Source: Lysobacter arvi (lineage in GTDB: Bacteria; Pseudomonadota; Gammaproteobacteria; Xanthomonadales; Xanthomonadaceae). Taken from it: DNA of 64,000 nt. Below are positions 45,998 through 54,167 of the stretch, piece by piece. How positions within the stretch are numbered: the stretch's first letter is position 1; every line of letters starts with the position of its first letter. The notes under the pieces were generated by a model. That model worked only from the letters and a program-made list of their open reading frames with translations, ran no database searches and was not told the origin of the DNA. The stretch spans positions 1,302,001 to 1,366,000 of the forward strand of contig JARUHG010000001.1 in assembly GCA_031216755.1 (NCBI GenBank). The letters are read 5' to 3'. A program made the translations under genes and the position numbers.

Positions 45998-47244
45998 TGG
46001 CCCGCATCCTCGCCGTCACCAGCCGCCTGCCCTTCCCGCCGCGCGAAGGTCACCAGCTGCGCGCCTGGCACGTCTTGCGCGCGCTCGCATCGAAACATGA
46101 GGTCACGCTGCTGAGCTTCCAGCGCAACGACGACCTGCCGGACGAAACCGCGCCGCTGCACGCCGCGATGGCGCGCGTGGAGACCTTCCGCATTCCCGGC
46201 GAACGCTCGCGGGCCGCGCTGGCACGCACGGCGTTGCGCGGCGTGCTCACGCCGACGCCGTTCCTCGTCGCCAGGTACGATGCGCCCGCGTTGCGCGAAC
46301 GGCTGCGCGCGCTCGCCCGCGACGCCGACCTCGTCCATTTCGACATGCTGCCGCTGATCGCGCATGCGGACTGCGTCCCCGACGGCATTCCGGTGACGCT
46401 CAACGCGCACAACGTCGAGCACCGCCTGCTCGCCACGCGCGCGCGCATCGAGACGCGCGGGTGGGCGCGGCGCTTTCTCGCCGGCCAGGTGGAGAAGCTG
46501 CGGACGTTCGAGCGCCACGCCTGCGGGCGCGCGGACGCGGTGCTCGCCTGTTCCGAAGTGGATGCGCAGGGCCTTCGCGAACTGGTGCCGGATTGCAACG
46601 TGCACGTGGTGGCCAACGGCGTGGACCTCGAATCCAACCCGCCGGCCGCGCATGCGCCCGATCCGGATCGCCTGGTGTTCGTCGGGCAGATGGGCTGGTT
46701 TCCGAATCGCGATGGCGTGGCGTGGTTCCTGCGCGAGGTGTTCCCGCGCATCCTCGCGCAACGTCCTTCGACCCGCTTCCAGCTGGTCGGCAAGGCCGAG
46801 GGCTTCGACGTGCCCGATGCCGTGCGGGCGAACGTGGACCTTGCCGGTTTCGTCGACGACCTGCGTCCGCACGTCCACGACGCGTCGGTGTACGTCGTGC
46901 CGTTGCGCGCGGGCAGCGGGACGCGGCTGAAGGTGCTGGAGGCGATGGCGCTGGGCAAGGCGATCGTGACCACGCACGTGGGCAGTGAAGGCATCGCGCT
47001 GCGTCATGACCGGAGCGCCTTGTATGCCGACGATGCGGACTCCTTCGCTAATGCCGTGCTGTCGCTGCTGGCATCGCCCGCGCGCGTGACGGAACTGGGG
47101 ATCGAAGCCCGCAGGCTTGCGGAAGACGAGTACGGCTGGGACGCCATCGGCGCGCGGTTGCTGCAGGCGTACGAGCCGCTGCTGTCAGGGACTGCGCGCC
47201 CGCTGCGAGCCGCACTGGAGCGCTTCGACGCGATAGAGGCGTGA
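45997..47244 (+). CDS. Glycosyltransferase, TIGR03087-like (PEP-CTERM/XrtA-associated type)
   Basis: 415 residues. It opens ILAVTSRLPFPPREGHQLRAWHVLRAL and contains TLNAHNVEHRLLATRA, VVANGVDLESNP, and VFVGQMGWFPNRDGVAWFLREVF, then VPLRAGSGTRLKVLEAMALGKAIVTTHVGSEG. The NxDGVxWF-type element is characteristic of the glycosyltransferases found with exosortase A systems, an important contextual sign. It overlaps the previous stop by one base (TGATG). Last gene of the rightward operon; YdcF reads towards it. Confidence 0.88.
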   Translation: MARILAVTSRLPFPPREGHQLRAWHVLRALASKHEVTLLSFQRNDDLPDETAPLHAAMARVETFRIPGERSRAALARTALRGVLTPTPFLVARYDAPALRERLRALARDADLVHFDMLPLIAHADCVPDGIPVTLNAHNVEHRLLATRARIETRGWARRFLAGQVEKLRTFERHACGRADAVLACSEVDAQGLRELVPDCNVHVVANGVDLESNPPAAHAPDPDRLVFVGQMGWFPNRDGVAWFLREVFPRILAQRPSTRFQLVGKAEGFDVPDAVRANVDLAGFVDDLRPHVHDASVYVVPLRAGSGTRLKVLEAMALGKAIVTTHVGSEGIALRHDRSALYADDADSFANAVLSLLASPARVTELGIEARRLAEDEYGWDAIGARLLQAYEPLLSGTARPLRAALERFDAIEA

Positions 47245-47311
47245 CGCGGACGTCACGCCCTGCTGCGGCGGCCCCTCTCGACGCCGTTGGCCGGCGATGG
47301 AGCGACGTACG

Positions 47312-48103
47312 TCAGCGCCCTTCGCTGCCGGCGCCTGCCTGCGGGCCTCGACCGCCACCCCGCGCCCGCCACCGGTAGCTCGCCACGCCGAGCATTTCGT
47401 ACAGCGCGATCTGCGTCTTCTGCATCGCCGACAGCTGCGGCAGGAAGTAGCCGACGCTGCCCATCGGCACGTACAACGAATCGCTCGCGGCCAGGCACGG
47501 CGCGAAGCCCGCCGCCTCGAAAGCCACGCGTGCGCGCGGCAGGTGCGTCGCCGAGCTGACCACGCGCACGCGCGGCGGCAACGAGCCGCGCAGGGCCATC
47601 GCGCTTTCCCACGTGGTCGTCGATTTCGTTTCCGCGTGCAGCAGCGACGCCGGCACGCCCCAGTCCTGCGCCAGTCGCGCGAGCACGGTCGATTCGCCGA
47701 TCGCGAACGGCCCGCCGCCGGCGATCGTGATCGGCACCGGCGCGCCGCGGCGCCACAACTCGACGGCCCCGCGCAGGCGACGCCAGCTCGACGGTGTCAG
47801 TGCGATGTAGTCGTCCGCCGCACGCGGCGCGTCCTGCAAGCCGCCTGCCAGCACGACGATGGGCGCGGACGCGTCGTTCGCGCTGCATCGCGCCGAGGCG
47901 GGCGTGGCGCTTTCGACCGCGCGGATCAGCGCGTTCGCACCGAGCGGCGTGCAAAGCAGCACGATCGCGATGCCCGCCGCGCCCAGCGCCATGCGCCACA
48001 CCACGCGGGCGCGCCGCCAGGTCAGCCACGCCCCCGCCACCCACAGCAGGGCCCAGGTCATCGGCGAGAGCAGGATGTGGAGCATGGCGCCGCAGTCTTG
48101 CAT
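47312..48103 (-). CDS. YdcF/ElyC-like DUF218 membrane protein
   Basis: About 263 residues. Two N-terminal hydrophobic helices are followed by the DUF218 domain: PIVVLAGGLQDAPRAADDYIALTPSSWRRL, ITIAGGGPFAIGESTVLARLAQDWGVP, KSTTTWESAMAL and RVRVVSSATHLPRARVAF. ElyC/YdcF proteins have been linked to undecaprenyl-phosphate and envelope metabolism. ATG 48103 or 48085 could be the start; the frame is open further, but there is no homology-like sequence there. It converges with the EPS glycosyltransferase and diverges from the beta-helix gene. Confidence 0.82.
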   Translation of the reverse strand: MQDCGAMLHILLSPMTWALLWVAGAWLTWRRARVVWRMALGAAGIAIVLLCTPLGANALIRAVESATPASARCSANDASAPIVVLAGGLQDAPRAADDYIALTPSSWRRLRGAVELWRRGAPVPITIAGGGPFAIGESTVLARLAQDWGVPASLLHAETKSTTTWESAMALRGSLPPRVRVVSSATHLPRARVAFEAAGFAPCLAASDSLYVPMGSVGYFLPQLSAMQKTQIALYEMLGVASYRWRARGGGRGPQAGAGSEGR

Positions 48104-48200
48104 GAACGGCCCACGCGCGCGACACGGCCGAACGCCGCCGCGCAACGCGTTCGTCACGGTAACGGGCACGCCCGTTCCCTCCCCCGCGCCGGACCCCGCC

Positions 48201-50045
48201 ATGCCCCTTCTTCGGCTCCGATTCCCCTCTACCCTGCTGATGTCCTGCGCGCTCGCGCCGGTGGCGATGGCGTTCTCCACGCCGGCATCGGCCACGACCT
48301 ATTACGTTCGCACCGACGGCGGCACCGACGAGCAGTGCAATGGCCGGGCCGATGCGCCGTATCCCGGCAGCGGCAGCGGCGCGGATTGCGCCTGGCGCCA
48401 TCCGAACTACGCGTTGCCGACCAACGATCGGCCGCGCATCGAGGGCGGGGACACCCTGATCATCGGACCGGGCGACTACATGATCGGCTGGGAATCGCCG
48501 GGCCTGTCCACGAAGAGCCTGCGCTGCGACCGCTCCTCGCCTTACGACTGCTATCCCGCCGCACCTCCCAGCGGCACGCCGCAACAGCGCACGCGCATCC
48601 TCGGCGCGGGCCACGACACCGGCTGCAAGGCGCCGCCGACGCTGTGGGGCACCAATCGCGTGGACCTCGTGTTCAACCTCCAGGACGCGGACAACGTCGA
48701 AGTGGGCTGCCTGGAAATCACCGATCGCAGCGATTGCGTCGAGTTCCACGCGAACGAGGGCGTTCGCTGCGAGCGCGACGCCCCGCCGTTCGGCCAGTGG
48801 GCGTCGATCGGCATCGGCGCGAAGCGCTCGAAGAACGTGTGGCTGCACGACCTGAACATCCACGGCCTGTCCGGTCGCGGCGTGATGGCGGGCGGGCTGC
48901 GCGACTGGACGATCGAGCGCGTGCGCATCCACGCGAACGGCTGGGCCGGATGGGACGGCGACGTCGGCGAAGGCGAGAGTTCCAACGAAGGCGACATCGT
49001 GTTCCGCAACGTCGAGATCGCATGGAATGGCTGCGCCGAACGCTGGAAGACCGGCGAACCCTTCGCGTGCTGGGCGCAGGAGGAAGGCGGCTACGGCGAC
49101 GGCCTGGGCACGGGCAAGACCAACGGCCGCTGGCTGGTGGAAGACTCGCGCATTCACCACAACACGTCCGATGGACTGGACCTGCTGTACACCGACGAAT
49201 CCAGGACGGCCACCGTCGTCGTGCGCCGCGTGTATGCGGCGGCCAATGCCGGCAACCAAGTGAAAACCGCCGGCAACGCGCTGATCGAGAACTCCGTCAT
49301 CGTCGGCCAGTGCGCGTACTTCCACGGAAAGTACGACATGAGCGACGGCGACATGTGCCGCGCCTACGGCAACGCGCTGTCGATCGGCGTCGGTCCGAAA
49401 CAGACCGCGACGGTGCGCCACAACACCATCACCGGCGAAGGCGATTGCCTCATCCTCACCGCCGGCGGCAACGCGACCTCGCGCGTGGACATCTACAACA
49501 ACGCGCTGATCGGACAGAAGGACGTCACCGCGAGCGACGGCGACAGGCGCAGCTGCGCGCACTACGCCGACGACAGCACGGCCGAGGTCACCTTCAAGGG
49601 CAACGCGTTCTGGAACGTCAAGGACGACATGTGCCCGCCCGGCAACGTATGCGGACGCGAACCGAAGATCGCCGACGGCGAGCTGGCGAGCTTCGATCCC
49701 GCCCCGCTCGCCGGCAGCCCGTTGATCGATCACGCGACGCAGGACACGAGCGTGACGTCGGATTTCCTCCGCCAGGCGCGCCCGGTGGGAGCGGCGGCGG
49801 ACATCGGCGCGATCGAATACCACGGCGGGACTGCTGCAATGCCAGACTCTGGCGCTGAGCCGGAAACGTCGAAGGCGCCTGCGTCGGATCGAGCCGAAGG
49901 CCCGGTAATCGACGGCACCACCTCGGGCGCGGTTGCACCCAGCCAATCGTCGGGCTGGATGATCGGCACGCTTGCCGTGGCGTCGCTGCTCACCGCCGGC
50001 GTGGCAGCTGCGCTGCGGAAGCATCGGGGGCGGAAGGTGGAGTGA
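48201..50045 (+). CDS. Secreted right-handed beta-helix protein with C-terminal anchor-like tail
   Basis: 614 residues. After a signal peptide (cleavage near PASA) it has TTYYVRTDGGTDEQCNG, a common start of parallel beta-helix proteins, and then repeating short strands (NVWLHDLNIHGLSGRGV, DWTIERVRIHANGW, VVRRVYAAANAGNQVKTAGNALIENSVI). It has many cysteines (at least a dozen), suggesting disulfides in the periplasm or outside. The C-terminus has SSGWMIGTLAVASLL, a hydrophobic helix of 20 residues, then RKHRGRKVE, the shape of a CTERM sorting signal. It could bind, cut or anchor the EPS. No lyase active site is identified. Confidence 0.82.
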   Translation: MPLLRLRFPSTLLMSCALAPVAMAFSTPASATTYYVRTDGGTDEQCNGRADAPYPGSGSGADCAWRHPNYALPTNDRPRIEGGDTLIIGPGDYMIGWESPGLSTKSLRCDRSSPYDCYPAAPPSGTPQQRTRILGAGHDTGCKAPPTLWGTNRVDLVFNLQDADNVEVGCLEITDRSDCVEFHANEGVRCERDAPPFGQWASIGIGAKRSKNVWLHDLNIHGLSGRGVMAGGLRDWTIERVRIHANGWAGWDGDVGEGESSNEGDIVFRNVEIAWNGCAERWKTGEPFACWAQEEGGYGDGLGTGKTNGRWLVEDSRIHHNTSDGLDLLYTDESRTATVVVRRVYAAANAGNQVKTAGNALIENSVIVGQCAYFHGKYDMSDGDMCRAYGNALSIGVGPKQTATVRHNTITGEGDCLILTAGGNATSRVDIYNNALIGQKDVTASDGDRRSCAHYADDSTAEVTFKGNAFWNVKDDMCPPGNVCGREPKIADGELASFDPAPLAGSPLIDHATQDTSVTSDFLRQARPVGAAADIGAIEYHGGTAAMPDSGAEPETSKAPASDRAEGPVIDGTTSGAVAPSQSSGWMIGTLAVASLLTAGVAAALRKHRGRKVE

Positions 50046-50289
50046 GGGTTGTCGCGGCGGCTCCTTCGCAAGTGCGAAAGCGGCGAACGTCGGCGGCGGC
50101 TGGCGCTTTTGCTTCTGCCTTGCGCCTTTGATCTTCCAGCGACTTGAAGCGGGCCGAGCACCGGAGGCCATCAGGGGCGAAGAGTCGCCCACTGTCTGGG
50201 CGGAGCAAGTTTGCGCGACGTCCCCTGATTGCCGAGGAGCGCAGGGAACCGCCGCGCAGCCGCGGATCGCGTCAGGAGCGGATGGTGGT

Positions 50290-50334
50290 GGTTACTTTTG
50301 CCGAAACAGAAGTAACCCGCTCGTCCACGAGCGG
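50290..50334. repeat. Two consecutive inverted repeats
   Basis: GGTTACTT (50290-50297) pairs with AAGTAACC (50310-50317), and CCGCTCGT (50317-50324) pairs with ACGAGCGG (50327-50334). The first has a 12-base and the second a 2-base loop. They share base 50317, so together they form a double hairpin typical of dispersed intergenic elements in this family. Confidence 0.65.
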
Positions 50335-50408
50335 AAGCTGTCGATCTTGCTTCCGCGTTGCTCGCGTGCCGCCTCCGCGGGAATGGCAGTCCACTGCAGG
50401 AGCAAAGT

Positions 50409-50431
50409 GGATTCCAGCTTTCGCTGGAAAG
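50409..50431 (+). repeat. Hairpin repeat, copy 1 (variant)
   Basis: TTCCAGC-TTTC-GCTGGAA, the first of four copies of a hairpin also at 50478, 50667 and 50825. This copy ends AAGACG rather than ATGACG. Confidence 0.7.
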
Positions 50432-50432
50432 A

Positions 50433-50600
50433 CGTTCGCCGGGATGACGAGCGAACAAAGCCGCAAGAGCAAAGTGGATTCCAGCTTTCGCTGGAATGAC
50501 GAAGCTTCAAGCCCCTCTCCCCACGGCGACCGCAGGGAGTGCAGAGCTGAGAGGGGTTGGGTGAGGGTCGGGACGCGCGACACGCTCGTGCCTTCGATGC
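50433..50600 (+). repeat. Direct repeat, copy 1 (about 168 bp)
   Basis: This block recurs as 50622-50791 with only a few changes, including one extra G in the later copy. It contains a hairpin repeat (ATTCCAGC-TTTC-GCTGGAAT, 50478-50497) and an 8-bp inverted repeat CCCCTCTC/GAGAGGGG (50512-50519, 50549-50556). The spacing from copy to copy is 189 bases. Confidence 0.85.
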
Positions 50601-50621
50601 GCGACGCAGCCCGGGTGCCGG

Positions 50622-50791
50622 CGTTCGCCGGGATGACGAGCGAACAAAGCCGCAAGAGCAAAGTGGATTCCAGCTTTCGCTGGAATGACGAAGTTCCAAA
50701 CCCCTCTCCCCACGGCGACCGCAGGGAGTGCAGAGCTGAGAGGGGTTGGGGTGAGGGTCGGGACGTGCGATCACGCTCGTGCTCGCGATGC
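50622..50791 (+). repeat. Direct repeat, copy 2 (about 170 bp)
   Basis: Second copy of the block at 50433-50600. It carries the hairpin repeat at 50667-50686 and CCCCTCTC/GAGAGGGG at 50701-50708 and 50738-50745. The near identity suggests a recent local duplication. Confidence 0.85.
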
Positions 50792-50824
50792 CCCCCCCTT
50801 TCGATAACGCGAAGATCAAGATCG

Positions 50825-50844
50825 ATTCCAGCTTTCGCTGGAAT
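50825..50844 (+). repeat. Hairpin repeat, copy 4
   Basis: ATTCCAGC-TTTC-GCTGGAAT, a perfect 8-bp stem, followed by GACGG as in the other copies. Confidence 0.7.
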
Positions 50845-50896
50845 GACGGCAAGGCGGGCCGCCGGGACGACAGTGCCCGGAGGTTGCGGGCCTGGA

Positions 50897-50914
50897 TCCC
50901 GGCCTTCGCCGGGA
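50897..50914 (+). repeat. Related hairpin TCCCGGC-CTTC-GCCGGGA
   Basis: A 7-bp stem with loop CTTC followed by CGACGG. It is the GC-richer relative of the ATTCCAGC hairpin, and its sequence matches the inverted half-sites at 33485-33583. Confidence 0.6.
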
Positions 50915-50971
50915 CGACGGTCAAAGTTTTGCCGGCGAGGGAGTGCCGAAAGCGCCGACAACCCGCAGCGC

Positions 50972-52468
50972 CTACCCCACCGCCCCTTCGCCAACTCGCC
51001 GCTCCACCGCGCGCAGCTTCGGATACAGCATCGAACGCAGCCGTCCATCCAGCGCGAGCAGAACCAGCAGGTACGGCATCCCGATCAGCAGCCCGCCGAA
51101 GAACATGCGCTGCCAGCCGGGGCGCAGCGACAACCGCGTCGTGAGCCAGTGCCCGAGCAGCGCGGCGATGGCAGCGACCGCGACGGTCACCAGCGTGCGT
51201 CGGTCGGGGAACTGTCGCAAGGAAGGCGCGACCAGCAGGCAGGCCGCGATGCTCGAGACCGTCGAGCTCACCAGCGTCGCGTACGCCGCGCCCATCACGC
51301 CGTACAGGGGGATCCACCACGCATTGAGCGCCGTGTTCACTCCTACGGCCAGGCACATCAACGCCAACACCGTCTTGGTGCGACGCTCCAGCACCAGGCC
51401 GAAGCCGCACACGAGCATCACCGGAAGTACCGCGTTCATCGCGCCCATCCACTCGAACACCGGGCCCGACTGCGCCTTTCCCGCGCCGCTGAGCGCGATG
51501 ATGAGGTCCGTTCCCAGCGTCCACAGCAGGATCGCGACGCCGATCGCGGCGTAGGTCATCGGCACCAGCATCGTGCGCTTGAGCGCGCGCACGGCCGCGG
51601 CGCCGTCGGTGGTGAACACGCGGTTCGCCGCCGGCGTGAACGACTCGAACACGGTGAGGTTCATGAACATGTGCACCTGCATCGCCAGCGCGGCGCCGAC
51701 GCTGTAGATGCCCACCACCGCGAAGTCGCCCGAGAGGTTCTTCAGCATGATGCGGTCCACCGACACCAGAGCGACCCCGAGGATCTCCGTGGCCACCAGC
51801 GGCAGGCCGTACGCGAAGGACTGTCGGAACTCCGCGGCGTCCATCGTGCTGCGCGCGAACTGCAGGTTGCGACGTGCCCAGCCGAAGTAAAAGACCATGC
51901 CGATCACCACGGCGAGCAGCTTTCCGCCGTAGGCTGCGGCCGCGGTGTGCTGCACGGCGAGCACCGCGCCGAGCATCAGCGCCAGTTGCAGCCAGCGCCA
52001 TGCGACGCGCGTGAGCATGACCGTGCGCGATTGCTCGGTCACGCGCAACACCGTCTCCACCAGGCTGGAGTACACCAGCATCGGCGTCATCACCAGCGCC
52101 ATCCAGAACACCGGCGAATGCCCCTCGCCGGTGACCTGCCCGTGCACGATCACCACCGCGCCGACGAATGCCCACAAGGCCAGCGAACCGACCATCGGCA
52201 GGTAGAACAGGTTGGTGGCGAACGAGCGCATCCGCTCGGCGTCGCCGCCATGCGGATAGAAGCGCTGTATCGAATGCTGCGCGCCGAGCTTGGCCACGGC
52301 GACCGCCATCAGGACCCAGGTTTCGTAATAGCCCAGGATGCCGTACTGCGTGTTGTCGAGCAGCCGCGTGAGCAGCGGGAACGACACCAGCCCCGCCATC
52401 ATCACCAGCAGGTTGGCGGTCGAATAGCGAAGATAGTGTTTCGCCAGCCCGGGTTTCGATCCGCTCAT
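50972..52468 (-). CDS. Wzx/MATE-like polysaccharide flippase family protein
   Basis: 498 residues with about 12-14 membrane helices and few charged residues. It starts MSGSKPGLAKHYLRYSTANLL, followed by MMAGLVSFPLLTRLLDNTQYGILGYYETWVLM, the usual first part of the oligosaccharide-flippase family (PF01943/PF13440 type). Further helices include LQLALMLGAVLAVQHTAA and VAILLWTLGTDLIIALSG. It is the last gene of the five-gene PKS/NRPS operon and overlaps the preceding hydrolase gene by 4 bases. It may flip lipid-linked EPS repeats or export the peptide-like product. Confidence 0.88.
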   Translation of the reverse strand: MSGSKPGLAKHYLRYSTANLLVMMAGLVSFPLLTRLLDNTQYGILGYYETWVLMAVAVAKLGAQHSIQRFYPHGGDAERMRSFATNLFYLPMVGSLALWAFVGAVVIVHGQVTGEGHSPVFWMALVMTPMLVYSSLVETVLRVTEQSRTVMLTRVAWRWLQLALMLGAVLAVQHTAAAAYGGKLLAVVIGMVFYFGWARRNLQFARSTMDAAEFRQSFAYGLPLVATEILGVALVSVDRIMLKNLSGDFAVVGIYSVGAALAMQVHMFMNLTVFESFTPAANRVFTTDGAAAVRALKRTMLVPMTYAAIGVAILLWTLGTDLIIALSGAGKAQSGPVFEWMGAMNAVLPVMLVCGFGLVLERRTKTVLALMCLAVGVNTALNAWWIPLYGVMGAAYATLVSSTVSSIAACLLVAPSLRQFPDRRTLVTVAVAAIAALLGHWLTTRLSLRPGWQRMFFGGLLIGMPYLLVLLALDGRLRSMLYPKLRAVERRVGEGAVG

Positions 52469-53361
52469 CGCTTCGTGGCGTCCGCGCCGAATTCCGACAG
52501 CATCCAGGCCACCACGCGCTTGAACAGCACGGCGCGATGCTTGCGCAGGAAGAACGTATGGTCGTATTCGCGCCAGAACTCCAGGCTCACCTGCGGCGCC
52601 TGCGCCGCATGGCCCAGGCTCGCGGCAAGCTGCGCGCGATGGTTGAAGTAGTGGTAGGCGCCGCCGGTGAACACGAACAGCAGGCGCAGGTCGCGCGCGA
52701 CCATCCCGGCCAGCATGCGCCTCGCCTGCGATCGCTCGGGCCAGTCGCGGAAGTCCGACAGCGACGGCGCCGGATTCCTCCGCGACATCAGGAAGCGCAG
52801 CACCTTTCCGAAGTCGAACAGCCTTGGCAGCGCGTGGCGCATCCAGAATCCCGGCGTGGGATACGCGACGCCGTCGAGCAGGATCGCACCCGCGACGCGG
52901 GCGTCGACCGCCCCGACGTGGAATGCGTCGTCGGCGCCGGAGCACAGCCCGCACAGCACGAAGCGTTCGACACCCGTTTCGTGCGCGAGCAGGCGCATCG
53001 CCGCGTCGATCTCGCGCTGCCGGCGCTCGCCGGTCGCGCGGCCCGGCAGCGCACTGTCGCCGAGTCCGGACTGATCGAAGCGCAGCACCGCGAAGCCCTC
53101 CGCCGCGAGCCGTCGCGCGAGCTCCACGTGCATGCGGAACGGACCGGTATGGCGCGTCAGGCCGGCGTTGAGCAGCAGCACGCCGATCTTCGACGTCGCG
53201 CGGTCGAGCGGACGCGTGATCACGCCAACGAGCCCGTCGCCGAACCCATGCGCGGTTTCGACGTGGTTCTGCCGTGCGGGCATCGCCACGTGTTCGCGCG
53301 TGCGCAGCGGGGCATGCCCCGTCCGGCTTTCGAGCGTATTCTCGTCCAGTTGCAGGTTCAC
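52465..53361 (-). CDS. Alpha/beta hydrolase with Cys-type nucleophile elbow (exosortase-associated hydrolase type)
   Basis: 298 residues from GTG 53361 (GTGA overlap). GVLLLNAGLTRHTGPFRMHVELARRLAAEGF and RFDQSGLGDS begin the fold. The elbow reads GLCSG (residues 138-142), so the nucleophile position is Cys140, as in dienelactone-hydrolase-like enzymes, with Ser141 next to it. A late REYDHTFF supplies Asp/His. Tandem small hydrolases of this type are known next to exosortase A EPS loci (TIGR03100/TIGR03101 groups), and I think this is one of them. It follows the NRPS and an altered hydrolase and precedes the flippase. Confidence 0.8.
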   Translation of the reverse strand: MNLQLDENTLESRTGHAPLRTREHVAMPARQNHVETAHGFGDGLVGVITRPLDRATSKIGVLLLNAGLTRHTGPFRMHVELARRLAAEGFAVLRFDQSGLGDSALPGRATGERRQREIDAAMRLLAHETGVERFVLCGLCSGADDAFHVGAVDARVAGAILLDGVAYPTPGFWMRHALPRLFDFGKVLRFLMSRRNPAPSLSDFRDWPERSQARRMLAGMVARDLRLLFVFTGGAYHYFNHRAQLAASLGHAAQAPQVSLEFWREYDHTFFLRKHRAVLFKRVVAWMLSEFGADATKR

Positions 53362-54167
53362 CACGGCACCTGTGCGGTCATGCGCTGCGCGAGCTGGGCG
53401 ACCGCGCGACGCGGGAACACCTGGCCGCCGAACCGCGACGGCACGTCCCATTCCGGGCGCTCGCCTTCGTCGAGCAGCACCGCCTCCACCGACACGCCAC
53501 CGGCGCGTTGCTCGCGCGCGAAACGGTCGAGTTCCTCGTCCATCTCCCACACGGCCATGCGCACGCGGCTGCCTGGGGGCAGGCGCAAGCGTGCGGCGTC
53601 CAGGCCGCAAAGCGCATCGAGCAGCGCGTCGTGGACCCCGAAGCCGAGCAGTTCGCCGTCCTCCGGTTCGTGCGTCGCGTGCACGTAGCGCCCGCTTTCG
53701 TGCAGTTGCTGGCGATGCTGCCGTCTCCATGACGCGACCACGTCGGCGCCGACGAGTTGTGGGTCCCACAGCACGACATCGACCGGATCGACGCGGCGCT
53801 CCAGCGCGGCGAGCAGCGGCAAGGCGGCGTTGCGCAGCGCGAGGAACTGGACGCTTTCGACTTCGCCGCGACGCAACAGCTCGGCGCAGGCGAGATCGAG
53901 GTCGTCGAACATCCCGGGCACGCTCAGTTCGACGTCACGCCCGCCGGAATTGCCGGTGCCGTACCAGTCGAAGGTCAGCGTCGGGATGCCGTACTGCCCC
54001 ACCGCCTGCGCAAGCGACCACAGCGCACGGTGGCTGCGGATACCGTCCTGCAGCAGCGGCGCGCACAGCAGCAGCGCGTGCTTCGACGCGGGAATGGCCT
54101 CTTCGCGCGCGTGCAGCAGGCCGAACAGGGCGCGTCCTGGCGCGCCGAAGAAGAACGGCGCGCTCAT
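53358..54167 (-). CDS. Alpha/beta-hydrolase-fold protein lacking the nucleophile serine
   Basis: 269 residues. It has HALLLCAPLLQDGIRSHRALWSLAQAVGQYG and LTFDWYGTGNSGG, the usual first strands of the fold. At the place of the nucleophile elbow the sequence is FLALRNAALPLL (about residues 108-119) with no G-x-S-x-G. A WDPQLVGADVVASW strand follows. The protein may be inactive or have a partner role with the next gene, or may have lost catalysis on duplication. It overlaps the NRPS stop and the next hydrolase start by 4 bases each, implying coupled production. It may belong to the exosortase-associated hydrolase group, but this is inference. Confidence 0.75.
   Translation of the reverse strand: MSAPFFFGAPGRALFGLLHAREEAIPASKHALLLCAPLLQDGIRSHRALWSLAQAVGQYGIPTLTFDWYGTGNSGGRDVELSVPGMFDDLDLACAELLRRGEVESVQFLALRNAALPLLAALERRVDPVDVVLWDPQLVGADVVASWRRQHRQQLHESGRYVHATHEPEDGELLGFGVHDALLDALCGLDAARLRLPPGSRVRMAVWEMDEELDRFAREQRAGGVSVEAVLLDEGERPEWDVPSRFGGQVFPRRAVAQLAQRMTAQVPW

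Larger units (their letters stand above)
50046..50971. other. 926-base intergenic region with nested hairpin repeats, no gene
   Basis: No credible protein gene was found. The first 120 bases hold nothing recognised. From 50,290 onward the DNA is almost all inverted and direct repeats (see separate entries). The region separates the rightward EPS genes from the leftward PKS/NRPS operon, so the repeats lie where two transcripts meet and may help stop or stabilise both. Confidence 0.75.

Noticed and set aside
50433-50791. Possible CRISPR array
   Set aside because: Only two long (about 170 bp) copies with no regular short repeats or spacers, and no cas genes in the window.
50046-50970. Possible short genes in the repeat-rich gap
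   Set aside because: Open frames there consist of repeat-derived sequence shared between copies and have no ribosome sites.
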